Positions 6,989-12,270 of a stretch of 13,566 nt of DNA are shown in pieces (the first letter of the stretch is position 1; each line of letters starts with the position of its first letter). Below the pieces are notes generated by a model. It was not told the origin of the DNA. It made no database searches and saw only the letters and a list, made by a program, of their open reading frames with translations. The DNA comes from an uncultured Prevotellaceae bacterium (GTDB lineage Bacteria; Bacteroidota; Bacteroidia; Bacteroidales; Bacteroidaceae). The stretch lies in contig CABSGW010000045.1 of assembly GCA_902477365.1 (NCBI GenBank), forward strand, positions 1 through 13,566, written 5' to 3'. The translations under genes and the position numbers were made by a program.

Positions 6989-7903
6989 TCAGAGTTTCAG
7001 ATGCAGGTTTTCGTGCGCGAGTAAAGTGTTTGGAAATACTTCCTTAGCTTCTTCCAGTAAAATGGATTCGTTGTCATAACGGGCAGAGAAATGGCCGATG
7101 AGTAATTGCTTGGCTTGGCAGTCCCGTGCAATCATTGCTGCTTGTTGGGCCGTACTGTGCCAGGTTTCAACGGCTCGTGCCTGCATGTCGTTTCCAAAAG
7201 TAGCTTCGTGAAAAAGCAAATCTACATTTTGTAATAAACTTACCAGTTGCGGCACATAACGCGTATCCGAACAATATGCGTAACTTCTTGCGGCCTCTCC
7301 CGGATAAACTAGGCGATCATTGGAAATTACATCGCCTTCTGGTGTTATCCAATCTGCGCCCTCTTTGATATCTTGTATGGCATAGAGGGGAATGTGCAGA
7401 TAATCAATCATGTCTTTCCGGATATGGGGGAGAGGCGCTTTTTCGCGGAACAAGTAACCGCAACATGGGATGCGGTGCTGTAAGGGGATAGAGTAGATGG
7501 TTACAGAACGGTCTTCGTACACTATTCCGTGAAAGGTTGTGTCTACGACATGGAAAATGACTTTGTAATCGATACCGGTACAAAATGTCTGCAACTGCAT
7601 GTCTAACAGCGGCTTTAACTCTTTCGGTGCATGAATGTGCAGATCTGCTGTGCGGCCCAATAATCCCAATGTAGATATAAGCCCTATCAATCCGAAACAG
7701 TGGTCACCATGCAGATGCGAGATAAAGATATGCCCTAAGCGAGAAAATTTAAGTCTGCTGCGGCGCATTTGTATTTGGGTGCCCTCACCACAGTCTACCA
7801 TAAAGAGCTTATCCCTCACATTAATGACCTGAGAACTGGGGAAATGCCGTGTTGAAGGTGTTGCGCTTCCGCAGCCTAATATATGTATTTCGAATTTTTC
7901 CAC
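6989..7903 (-). CDS. rnz: ribonuclease Z (tRNA 3' processing endonuclease)
   Basis: RNase Z cuts the 3' trailer from tRNA precursors. The 304-residue length fits the short bacterial form. It opens with the metallo-beta-lactamase strand HILGCGSATP. The zinc motif HLHGDH is at 63-68 (H63, H65, D67, H68). Further conserved metal or catalytic residues are H143 in LQHRIPCCGY, D213 in CSDT, and H271 in HFSARY. H249 in TWHSTAQQAA is also typical. The flexible exosite arm falls in the region 150-195. The start is GTG at 7903; no upstream ATG exists in frame, and starting later would delete the first core strand. It lies between rpsA and the ygbA-like gene on the same strand, and has its own promoter overlapping the rpsA terminator. 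Confidence 0.96.
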   Translation of the reverse strand: MEKFEIHILGCGSATPSTRHFPSSQVINVRDKLFMVDCGEGTQIQMRRSRLKFSRLGHIFISHLHGDHCFGLIGLISTLGLLGRTADLHIHAPKELKPLLDMQLQTFCTGIDYKVIFHVVDTTFHGIVYEDRSVTIYSIPLQHRIPCCGYLFREKAPLPHIRKDMIDYLHIPLYAIQDIKEGADWITPEGDVISNDRLVYPGEAARSYAYCSDTRYVPQLVSLLQNVDLLFHEATFGNDMQARAVETWHSTAQQAAMIARDCQAKQLLIGHFSARYDNESILLEEAKEVFPNTLLAHENLHLKL

Positions 7904-7907
7904 CTCG

Positions 7908-7939
7908 CAAAGGTAAGGAAAACAAAAAAGAGCGACAAA
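7908..7939 (-). promoter_or_regulatory. Bacteroidetes-type promoter for rnz
   Basis: Reading the minus strand, TTTG (7939-7936) is followed after 20 nt by TACCTTTG (7915-7908), an exact match to the Bacteroides -33/-7 pattern TTTG-N19-21-TAnnTTTG. The -7 element ends only 4 nt (CGAG) before the rnz GTG, so transcription would begin at or next to the start codon. The -33 box lies in the loop and right arm of the rpsA terminator hairpin. Confidence 0.8.
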
Positions 7940-7955
7940 TGAATGTCGCTCTTTT
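7926..7955 (-). terminator. intrinsic terminator of rpsA
   Basis: On the minus strand AAAAGAGCGACA (7955-7944) pairs over 12 bp with TGTCGCTCTTTT (7937-7926) around a 6-nt loop. Two more T's then GTT follow, giving a run of six T's directly after the stem core. It lies 18 nt past the rpsA stop. It also overlaps the rnz promoter. Confidence 0.92.
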
Positions 7956-7973
7956 CTATGTAAGGAGGGCTAA

Positions 7974-9767
7974 TTATTCGCCTTTTTCCATTTTAGCTTT
8001 CAATTCTGCCAATGCGTCAAAGTCGCCAAGTGTTGTTGCTGCTGCCTGATTTTGGATAGCAGGTGCTTCTTCTTTCTTGGTAGTCTTTTTAGCTGCTGCA
8101 GCTGTTTTCTTTTCAGCACGAGCCTCAGCACGTTGTACATCTTCGAAGATGCGGCTGTGTGAAAGAATGATACGTTTGCTCTCTTTGTTGAATTCAATTA
8201 CCTTGAATTGGAGTTTCTCGTTCAAAGAAGCATGGCTACCATCTTCTTTTACAAGATGTTTAGGAGTTGCAAAACCTTCTACACCGTATTCTAACTGGAT
8301 AACAGCGCCTTTGTCAAGCATTTCAACAATGGTTCCTTCGTGGATAGAATCAACTGTAAATATGGTTTCGAATACATCCCACGGATTTTCTTCCAACTGT
8401 TTGTGGCCGAGGCTCAAACGACGGTTTTCTGTATCTATTTCCAGAACTACTACATTGATATCAGCACCTATCTGTGTAAATTCAGAAGGATGTTTGATTT
8501 TCTTTGTCCAAGACAGGTCTGAAATGTGAATCAAACCATCAACGCCTTCTTCAATTTCTACAAATACACCAAAGTTGGTGAAGTTGCGTACTTTCGCATT
8601 GTGGCTGCTTCCAACAGGATATTTGGTTTCAATATCTTTCCAAGGATCTTCTTTCAGTTGTTTGATACCCAATGACATCTTACGCTCTGTACGATCCAGA
8701 GTCAGGATAACAGCTTCTACTTCATCGCCTACTTTCATGAAATCTTGAGCAGAACGCAAGTGCTGACTCCAGCTCATCTCAGATACGTGGATCAATCCTT
8801 CTACACCTGGAGCGATCTCAATGAATGCACCGTAGTCAGCCATAACAACTACTTTACCTTTCACTTTGTCACCAACTTTCAGGTCAGCGTCAAGTGCGTC
8901 CCAAGGATGTGGAGTAAGTTGTTTCAAGCCGAGAGCAATACGTTTTTTCTCGTCATCGAAGTCCAAAATAACAACATTCAGTTTCTGATCGAGTTCAACG
9001 ATTTCTTTCGGATCATTTACGCGACCCCAAGAAAGGTCTGTAATGTGGATCAGACCGTCTACGCCGCCCAAGTCGATGAACACACCGTAAGAGGTGATAT
9101 TTTTAACAGTACCTTCAAGTACTTGTCCTTTTTCAAGTTTACCAATGATCTCTTTCTTCTGAGCTTCGAGTTCAGCTTCAATGAGAGCTTTGTGAGATAC
9201 AACTACATTCTTGTATTCCTGGTTGATTTTAACAACTTGGAATTCCATGGTTTTTCCAACAAACACATCGTAGTCGCGGATGGGTTTAACGTCGATTTGA
9301 GAACCCGGCAAGAAAGCCTCGATTCCGAATACGTCAACAATCATACCGCCCTTGGTACGGCATTTGATGTAACCCTTGATAATTTCTTTGTCTTCCAGCG
9401 CTTTGTTAACGCGTTCCCATGATTTGCTGGCACGGGCTTTTTTGTGAGAAAGTACCAACTGGCCTTTCTTATCTTCTTGATTTTCGATGTAAACTTCTAC
9501 TTTATCACCCACTTTCAGTTCGGGGTTGTAGCGGAAGTCGCTCATCGGGATAATACCGTCGCTTTTGTAACCAATATTTACAACCACTTCGCGTTTGTTC
9601 ATAGAGATAACAGTACCCTCTACTACTTCATGCTCGTTTACTTTGTTAAGCGTGTTGTTGTAAGCTTTCTCAAGCTCTTCTTGGCTCTGGTTTGCAGCTA
9701 CAGATCCGCTTTCGTATGCATTCCAATCGAAATCTTCCAGCGGAGCAACGTTTTGAAATTTGTCCAT
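7974..9767 (-). CDS. rpsA: 30S ribosomal protein S1
   Basis: S1 binds mRNA on the small ribosomal subunit and helps initiation. The 597-residue product holds six S1 (OB-fold) repeats at roughly 45-112, 129-194, 214-286, 299-372, 386-460 and 473-542. Repeats 3-5 carry the clearest hallmark wording: YGVFIDLGGVDGLIHITDLSW, YGAFIEIAPGVEGLIHVSEMSW and FGVFVEIEEGVDGLIHISDLSW (each shown in part). The last 50 residues form a Lys/Ala-rich linker (KKTAAAAKKTTKKEEAP) and a short acidic helical end (LGDFDALAELKAKMEKGE), not part of any S1 fold. The ATG follows a short A/T-rich leader, and no Shine-Dalgarno sequence is seen, as is common in this phylum. It has its own promoter and terminator. A 225-codon antisense open frame is a by-product of its codon use. 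Confidence 0.98.
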   Translation of the reverse strand: MDKFQNVAPLEDFDWNAYESGSVAANQSQEELEKAYNNTLNKVNEHEVVEGTVISMNKREVVVNIGYKSDGIIPMSDFRYNPELKVGDKVEVYIENQEDKKGQLVLSHKKARASKSWERVNKALEDKEIIKGYIKCRTKGGMIVDVFGIEAFLPGSQIDVKPIRDYDVFVGKTMEFQVVKINQEYKNVVVSHKALIEAELEAQKKEIIGKLEKGQVLEGTVKNITSYGVFIDLGGVDGLIHITDLSWGRVNDPKEIVELDQKLNVVILDFDDEKKRIALGLKQLTPHPWDALDADLKVGDKVKGKVVVMADYGAFIEIAPGVEGLIHVSEMSWSQHLRSAQDFMKVGDEVEAVILTLDRTERKMSLGIKQLKEDPWKDIETKYPVGSSHNAKVRNFTNFGVFVEIEEGVDGLIHISDLSWTKKIKHPSEFTQIGADINVVVLEIDTENRRLSLGHKQLEENPWDVFETIFTVDSIHEGTIVEMLDKGAVIQLEYGVEGFATPKHLVKEDGSHASLNEKLQFKVIEFNKESKRIILSHSRIFEDVQRAEARAEKKTAAAAKKTTKKEEAPAIQNQAAATTLGDFDALAELKAKMEKGE

Positions 9768-9827
9768 TAATGAATTGTTAGTTAGTTAATTAATAGCGTT
9801 AGACATTATATTGAATCTAATTCGGCG

Positions 9828-9835
9828 CGAAGTTA
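9828..9835 (-). promoter_or_regulatory. -7 promoter element of rpsA
   Basis: On the minus strand TAACTTCG (9835-9828) is a one-mismatch version of TAnnTTTG. It would give a 5' leader of about 55 nt containing a GTTAGTTAGTTAAT-like repeat (9778-9793 on the + strand). No clear TTTG is seen 19-21 nt upstream, where the sequence is A-rich. Confidence 0.55.
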
Positions 9836-9906
9836 CAATTTTTTTTGCTTATAGACCATCTTTTTTGAGAAAAATCTTTCTTACAATCAGATAGGGCTTT
9901 TCCGGT

Positions 9907-9937
9907 TTTGCCGATTTCGCTTTTTCGTGTACCTTCG
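9907..9937 (+). promoter_or_regulatory. promoter of the lipoprotein gene
   Basis: TTTG (9907-9910), a 19-nt spacer, then TACCTTCG (9930-9937), one mismatch from TAnnTTTG. The start codon lies 30 bp further on, after a very A/T-rich leader. It is divergent from the rpsA promoter; the two -7 elements are about 95 bp apart. Confidence 0.65.
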
Positions 9938-9967
9938 CCTATTATATATTAATATAGGTATATACGT

Positions 9968-10462
9968 ATGGGACGTAAATGGTTGAAATGGTATGGATGG
10001 ATAGGGCTGTGTGTTCTGATAGCCGGATGTAACGGTAAGCGGACAACGTCGGACGAACCGATGGTAGGCCAAGACTCGATGATGGTAACTAGGGTCGATT
10101 CCACGCTTTACGGGGTGGCCGGAGAGCATGGGATGAGCACTTTTTGTCTGATCACCGACGAGGGAGATACTTTGTTGATGAGCCGCACCAGTGAAGAGGG
10201 CGTATATGGCGTGTTTTATGGCGATATACGCGAAGGAGACCGTTATGCAGTGATGGCTTGTGATGATAACGAGTCATTGTCGGAGGCTATCAACTTGACA
10301 CAGTTGAACCGTTTTGTTCATCAATATACCATATCGAACGGAAGACTGGTATTGATAGGGCATGAACGTAGCGATACCGTACGGATGAGCAGTATGAATC
10401 GCGATTCGTTGGTTGTGGTTTATCAGGGAGGTCAATCCAGGGTATTTACTCCATTAAACTAA
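9968..10462 (+). CDS. small lipoprotein of unknown function
   Basis: This 164-residue precursor has a clear type II signal peptide: basic start MGRKWLKW, hydrophobic WIGLCVLIAG, and lipidation cysteine C21 in the lipobox IAGC. A polar linker (NGKRTTSDEPMVGQD) leads to a compact domain rich in predicted beta strands: STLYGVAGEHGMSTFCLI, GDTLLMSRTSEEGVYGVFYG and GRLVLIGHERSDTVRM. The residues after C21 (NGKR) do not match the acidic surface-export signal of Bacteroides lipoproteins, so it may stay on the periplasmic side. I recognise no domain family. It has its own promoter and no cotranscribed partner, and it ends 14 bp from the convergent kinase gene. Confidence 0.85.
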   Translation: MGRKWLKWYGWIGLCVLIAGCNGKRTTSDEPMVGQDSMMVTRVDSTLYGVAGEHGMSTFCLITDEGDTLLMSRTSEEGVYGVFYGDIREGDRYAVMACDDNESLSEAINLTQLNRFVHQYTISNGRLVLIGHERSDTVRMSSMNRDSLVVVYQGGQSRVFTPLN

Positions 10463-10476
10463 ATCGGTTGGTTCCG

Positions 10477-11313
10477 CTATGCAGTATGGAAGGAAACCAG
10501 TCCTTCAAGCGGATTTTGTTGTATTTTCCCTATATGGAATTTTTCCAAGTGGGTTGCTTCTTCCAACTCGTTGGCAAAATGATAGGCAATGCTTCCCGTG
10601 AAGTGTATCGGTAATTGATGGGCGTGGGGATAATGTGCCACATTGCGAACCAGGAACAACCTGAAATTATTTATAAGGAACGTGTGTATAGCAGGGTGTT
10701 CCCTGTGTGCTGCGATAAAAGAGGAGAGTGTGGCCAGAAAACGATTTGGGAAAGGGCTGCGGTATACACGCTGGATGATTTCTGGTAAAGTGAGCTTGGT
10801 CTCTTCTTCAAAAGCCTTGCGAATTTCTTGCGGTATATTTCCTTTAATCAGTTCTCCTACCAGATTTTTTCCCAATACGGCTCCACTTCCTTCATCTCCC
10901 AATATAAATCCCAAAGGTGGGGTGTTGTGAGTGATTGTGTTGCCATCATACAGGCAACTGTTCGACCCGGTACCCAGAATACAGGCTATGCCGGTGTGGC
11001 ATCCACACAGCGAACGGGCTGCTCCCAACAGGTCGGTATGTATGTTTACTTCAGCTTGGGGAAACAACTGATTGAAAACGTTTTCCAACAACGGGGCTTT
11101 ATCAGGAGTACACCCAGCTCCGTAGAAGAAAATAGTTGTTATGGATTTAGGGGTCAGTTGAGGTAATAATTCTACTTGTAAGGAATGGACTATTTCTTCC
11201 TGATTTTGCATGTAGGGATTAATCCCTGAACTTTTGAAGTATGAATGGGTATGTCCTTCTTGCAGTACACACCAGGCTGTTTTAGTTGATCCGCTGTCGG
11301 CTATGAGTAACAT
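10477..11313 (-). CDS. BadF/BcrA-type amino-sugar kinase (GlcNAc/MurNAc kinase-like)
   Basis: This 278-residue ASKHA-fold kinase carries the phosphate-1 loop DSGSTKT (6-12), a likely catalytic aspartate D94 in IHTDLLGAAR, the phosphate-2 loop ILGTGSNSC (112-120), and the GFILGDEGSGAVLGK segment (135-149) typical of N-acetylglucosamine kinases of the BadF/BadG/BcrA superfamily. The length matches short Bacteroidetes members, one of which, MurK of Tannerella forsythia, phosphorylates N-acetylmuramic acid. Here the substrate could be GlcNAc or MurNAc; the sequence alone does not decide. An AmpG-like transporter lies about 1 kb away on the same strand. The start codon is preceded by a good promoter with an expected leader of about 15 nt. 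No CoA-dehydratase partner genes are present, which argues against an activase role. Confidence 0.88.
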   Translation of the reverse strand: MLLIADSGSTKTAWCVLQEGHTHSYFKSSGINPYMQNQEEIVHSLQVELLPQLTPKSITTIFFYGAGCTPDKAPLLENVFNQLFPQAEVNIHTDLLGAARSLCGCHTGIACILGTGSNSCLYDGNTITHNTPPLGFILGDEGSGAVLGKNLVGELIKGNIPQEIRKAFEEETKLTLPEIIQRVYRSPFPNRFLATLSSFIAAHREHPAIHTFLINNFRLFLVRNVAHYPHAHQLPIHFTGSIAYHFANELEEATHLEKFHIGKIQQNPLEGLVSFHTA

Positions 11314-11332
11314 GGTTTGAATTTCTTTGGAA

Positions 11333-11362
11333 CAAAGGTAGTGTTTTTTTGCAGATTACAAA
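11333..11362 (-). promoter_or_regulatory. promoter of the amino-sugar kinase gene
   Basis: On the minus strand TTTG (11362-11359), an 18-nt spacer, then TACCTTTG (11340-11333). The -7 element is a perfect TAnnTTTG; the spacer is about 1 nt shorter than usual. The ATG at 11313 begins 19 nt after the element. Confidence 0.75.
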
Positions 11363-11436
11363 AAGGGCTTTTGATTGTAGAAGCGTTTTGTTTCTTTTTT
11401 ATAAAGGGGGTTCTTTTATGTTTTATCAACAATTTG

Positions 11437-11444
11437 TATTTTTG
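11437..11444 (+). promoter_or_regulatory. -7 promoter element upstream of the carbonic anhydrase leader
   Basis: TATTTTTG matches TAnnTTTG exactly, but the area is very T-rich and no TTTG is found at the expected -33 position, so a chance match is possible. If real, transcription would start near 11450 and yield a leader of about 220 nt before the carbonic anhydrase ATG. Confidence 0.45.
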
Positions 11445-11449
11445 TATTC

Positions 11450-11549
11450 AGTTTTCCTGTCTGTCGGGTAGGGGATAACTATTTTTTCCATGTATGAGCG
11501 AAAAAAATAGACAGCCCAGGACGGAACAGCCGACTGGGCTTCTCTTTTT
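11450..11549 (+). ncRNA. candidate structured leader or small RNA upstream of carbonic anhydrase
   Basis: This roughly 100-nt non-coding stretch runs from the putative transcription start to a terminator-like hairpin. CTATTTTTT (11479-11487) pairs over 9 bp with AAAAAATAG (11502-11510). An alternative outer stem joins CTGTCT (11457-11462) to AGACAG (11509-11514). GTCGG (11464-11468) could also reach CCGAC (11530-11534). The terminator hairpin follows directly. I do not recognise any named RNA family. It could be a free small RNA, an attenuator leader, or just structured spacer. Confidence 0.35.
11513..11549 (+). terminator. terminator-like hairpin inside the carbonic anhydrase leader
   Basis: AGCCCAG (11513-11519) and CTGGGCT (11534-11540) form a 7-bp GC-rich stem with a 14-nt loop, followed by TCTCTTTTT. 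It lies between a promoter-like element and the carbonic anhydrase gene, about 120 bp before its ATG. There is no + strand protein gene upstream that it would obviously end. It could therefore end a small RNA or act as an attenuator. Confidence 0.55.
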
Positions 11550-11566
11550 AACAAGATGCCCAGTTG
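11531..11566 (+). promoter_or_regulatory. candidate antiterminator pairing
   Basis: CGACTGGGC (11531-11539) can pair over 9 bp, one a G-U pair, with GCCCAGTTG (11558-11566). This uses the right arm of the terminator-like hairpin and so excludes it. Two mutually exclusive pairings sharing one arm are what an attenuator would show; it remains a prediction. Confidence 0.35.
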
Positions 11567-11604
11567 CTCTACATGATGTGTGATTTCTGATAACAGAGGA
11601 GAGG

Positions 11605-11673
11605 ATGTATGGCTGTGGTGCTTTCTTCTTTCTCCGTTGTTATTCGGGAAACAAAAAGACAGTGATAAGATGA
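11605..11673 (+). CDS. candidate 22-codon upstream ORF overlapping the carbonic anhydrase start
   Basis: ATG at 11605 follows AGAGGAGAGG (11595-11604), unusually like a Shine-Dalgarno sequence, though close to the ATG. The 22-residue product begins MYGCGAFFFLRCY and ends NKKTVIR. Its TGA (11671-11673) overlaps the carbonic anhydrase ATG (11670-11672) as ATGA, the same overlap seen at true operon junctions in this window. It may serve as a translational coupler or leader peptide, or be chance; there is no homology evidence. Confidence 0.35.
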   Translation: MYGCGAFFFLRCYSGNKKTVIR

Positions 11674-12215
11674 TAGAAGACCTGTTACAATATAATCGCG
11701 AGTTTGTACGTAAAAAGGCGTACAAACCTTATGTCACGACAAAGTATCCGGACAAGAAGGTGGCTATTGTCACGTGTATGGATACGCGTTTGGTTGAGTT
11801 GCTTCCCGCCGCATTGGGCATCCGTAATGGCGATGTCAAGATGATAAAAAATGCGGGTGGAACTATTACGAATCCTTTTGACAGTACGGTGCGCAGTTTG
11901 CTGGTTGCCATTTATGAATTAGGGGTAGAAGAGATTATGATAATCGGTCATACCCAGTGTGGTGTACAAGGTATGAATGCCGAAGTCATGTTGGATTTGA
12001 TGCGAAGAAGGGGGATTGACGAAGAGCATATTTCGTTGATGCGCCATTGTGGTATCGATTTGAATAGTTGGCTGCATGGTTTCAGCCATACGCCCGATGC
12101 CGTATGTGAGACCGTCGATCTGGTCAAGAACCATCCATTAGTGCCACGCGACATTACCGTGCGTGGATTTATTATGGATACCGATACCGGCGAAGTGGTT
12201 GCTGTTACCTCATAA
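11670..12215 (+). CDS. beta-class carbonic anhydrase
   Basis: This 181-residue cytosolic zinc enzyme interconverts CO2 and bicarbonate. The zinc ligands are C36 in VTCMDTR, and H94 and C97 in IGHTQCGV. The D38-R40 dyad, which controls access to zinc, is present in the same CMDTR motif. The segment MIKNAGGTI (58-66) is also characteristic. Length and wording fit the short beta-class group, smaller than E. coli Can. I start at ATG 11670 because MIEDLLQYNREFVRKK is the usual opening. A GTG 30 codons upstream would add a hydrophobic, unconserved-looking stretch. The gene stands alone between oppositely oriented genes, and its leader has the hairpins and upstream ORF described separately, hinting at post-transcriptional control. 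Confidence 0.93.
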   Translation: MIEDLLQYNREFVRKKAYKPYVTTKYPDKKVAIVTCMDTRLVELLPAALGIRNGDVKMIKNAGGTITNPFDSTVRSLLVAIYELGVEEIMIIGHTQCGVQGMNAEVMLDLMRRRGIDEEHISLMRHCGIDLNSWLHGFSHTPDAVCETVDLVKNHPLVPRDITVRGFIMDTDTGEVVAVTS

Positions 12216-12270
12216 TCATTTGTTATTTCAAGGTGTTCCTTTTCCTAAGGCATGTGGAGTGCGTTGTCTG

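Noticed and set aside
6713..7024. Plus-strand frame across the ygbA-like gene
   Set aside because: It overlaps the cysteine-rich family member antisense; the minus-strand protein has clear family motifs, this one has none.
8745..9422. Long + strand open frame (225 codons) opposite rpsA
   Set aside because: It is antisense to the strongly conserved S1 repeats, has a low-complexity Phe/Asn-rich composition and no promoter or family. It arises from rpsA codon use.
9938..9966. A/T-rich palindromic run (TATATATTAATATA-like) before the lipoprotein
   Set aside because: It is low-complexity leader sequence after the promoter, with no matching repeat elsewhere that would suggest an operator.
10463..10500. 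Possible terminator between the lipoprotein and kinase genes (GGTTCC with GGAAACC)
   Set aside because: The pairing is short and bulged, overlaps the kinase stop codon, and has no T-run.
11580..11669. Longer carbonic anhydrase with a GTG start at 11580
   Set aside because: The 30 extra residues include a hydrophobic stretch (WLWCFLLSPLLFG) not expected in a cytosolic beta-class enzyme, and ATG 11670 gives the usual N-terminus.
11426..11725. Minus-strand 99-codon frame across the carbonic anhydrase leader
   Set aside because: No family resemblance; it spans the hairpins and upstream ORF and extends into the enzyme gene in antisense.
12238..12250. CCTT/AAGG inverted pair between carbonic anhydrase and the MFS gene
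   Set aside because: A 4-bp stem without a T-run is expected by chance; I see no convincing terminator in this 55-bp gap.
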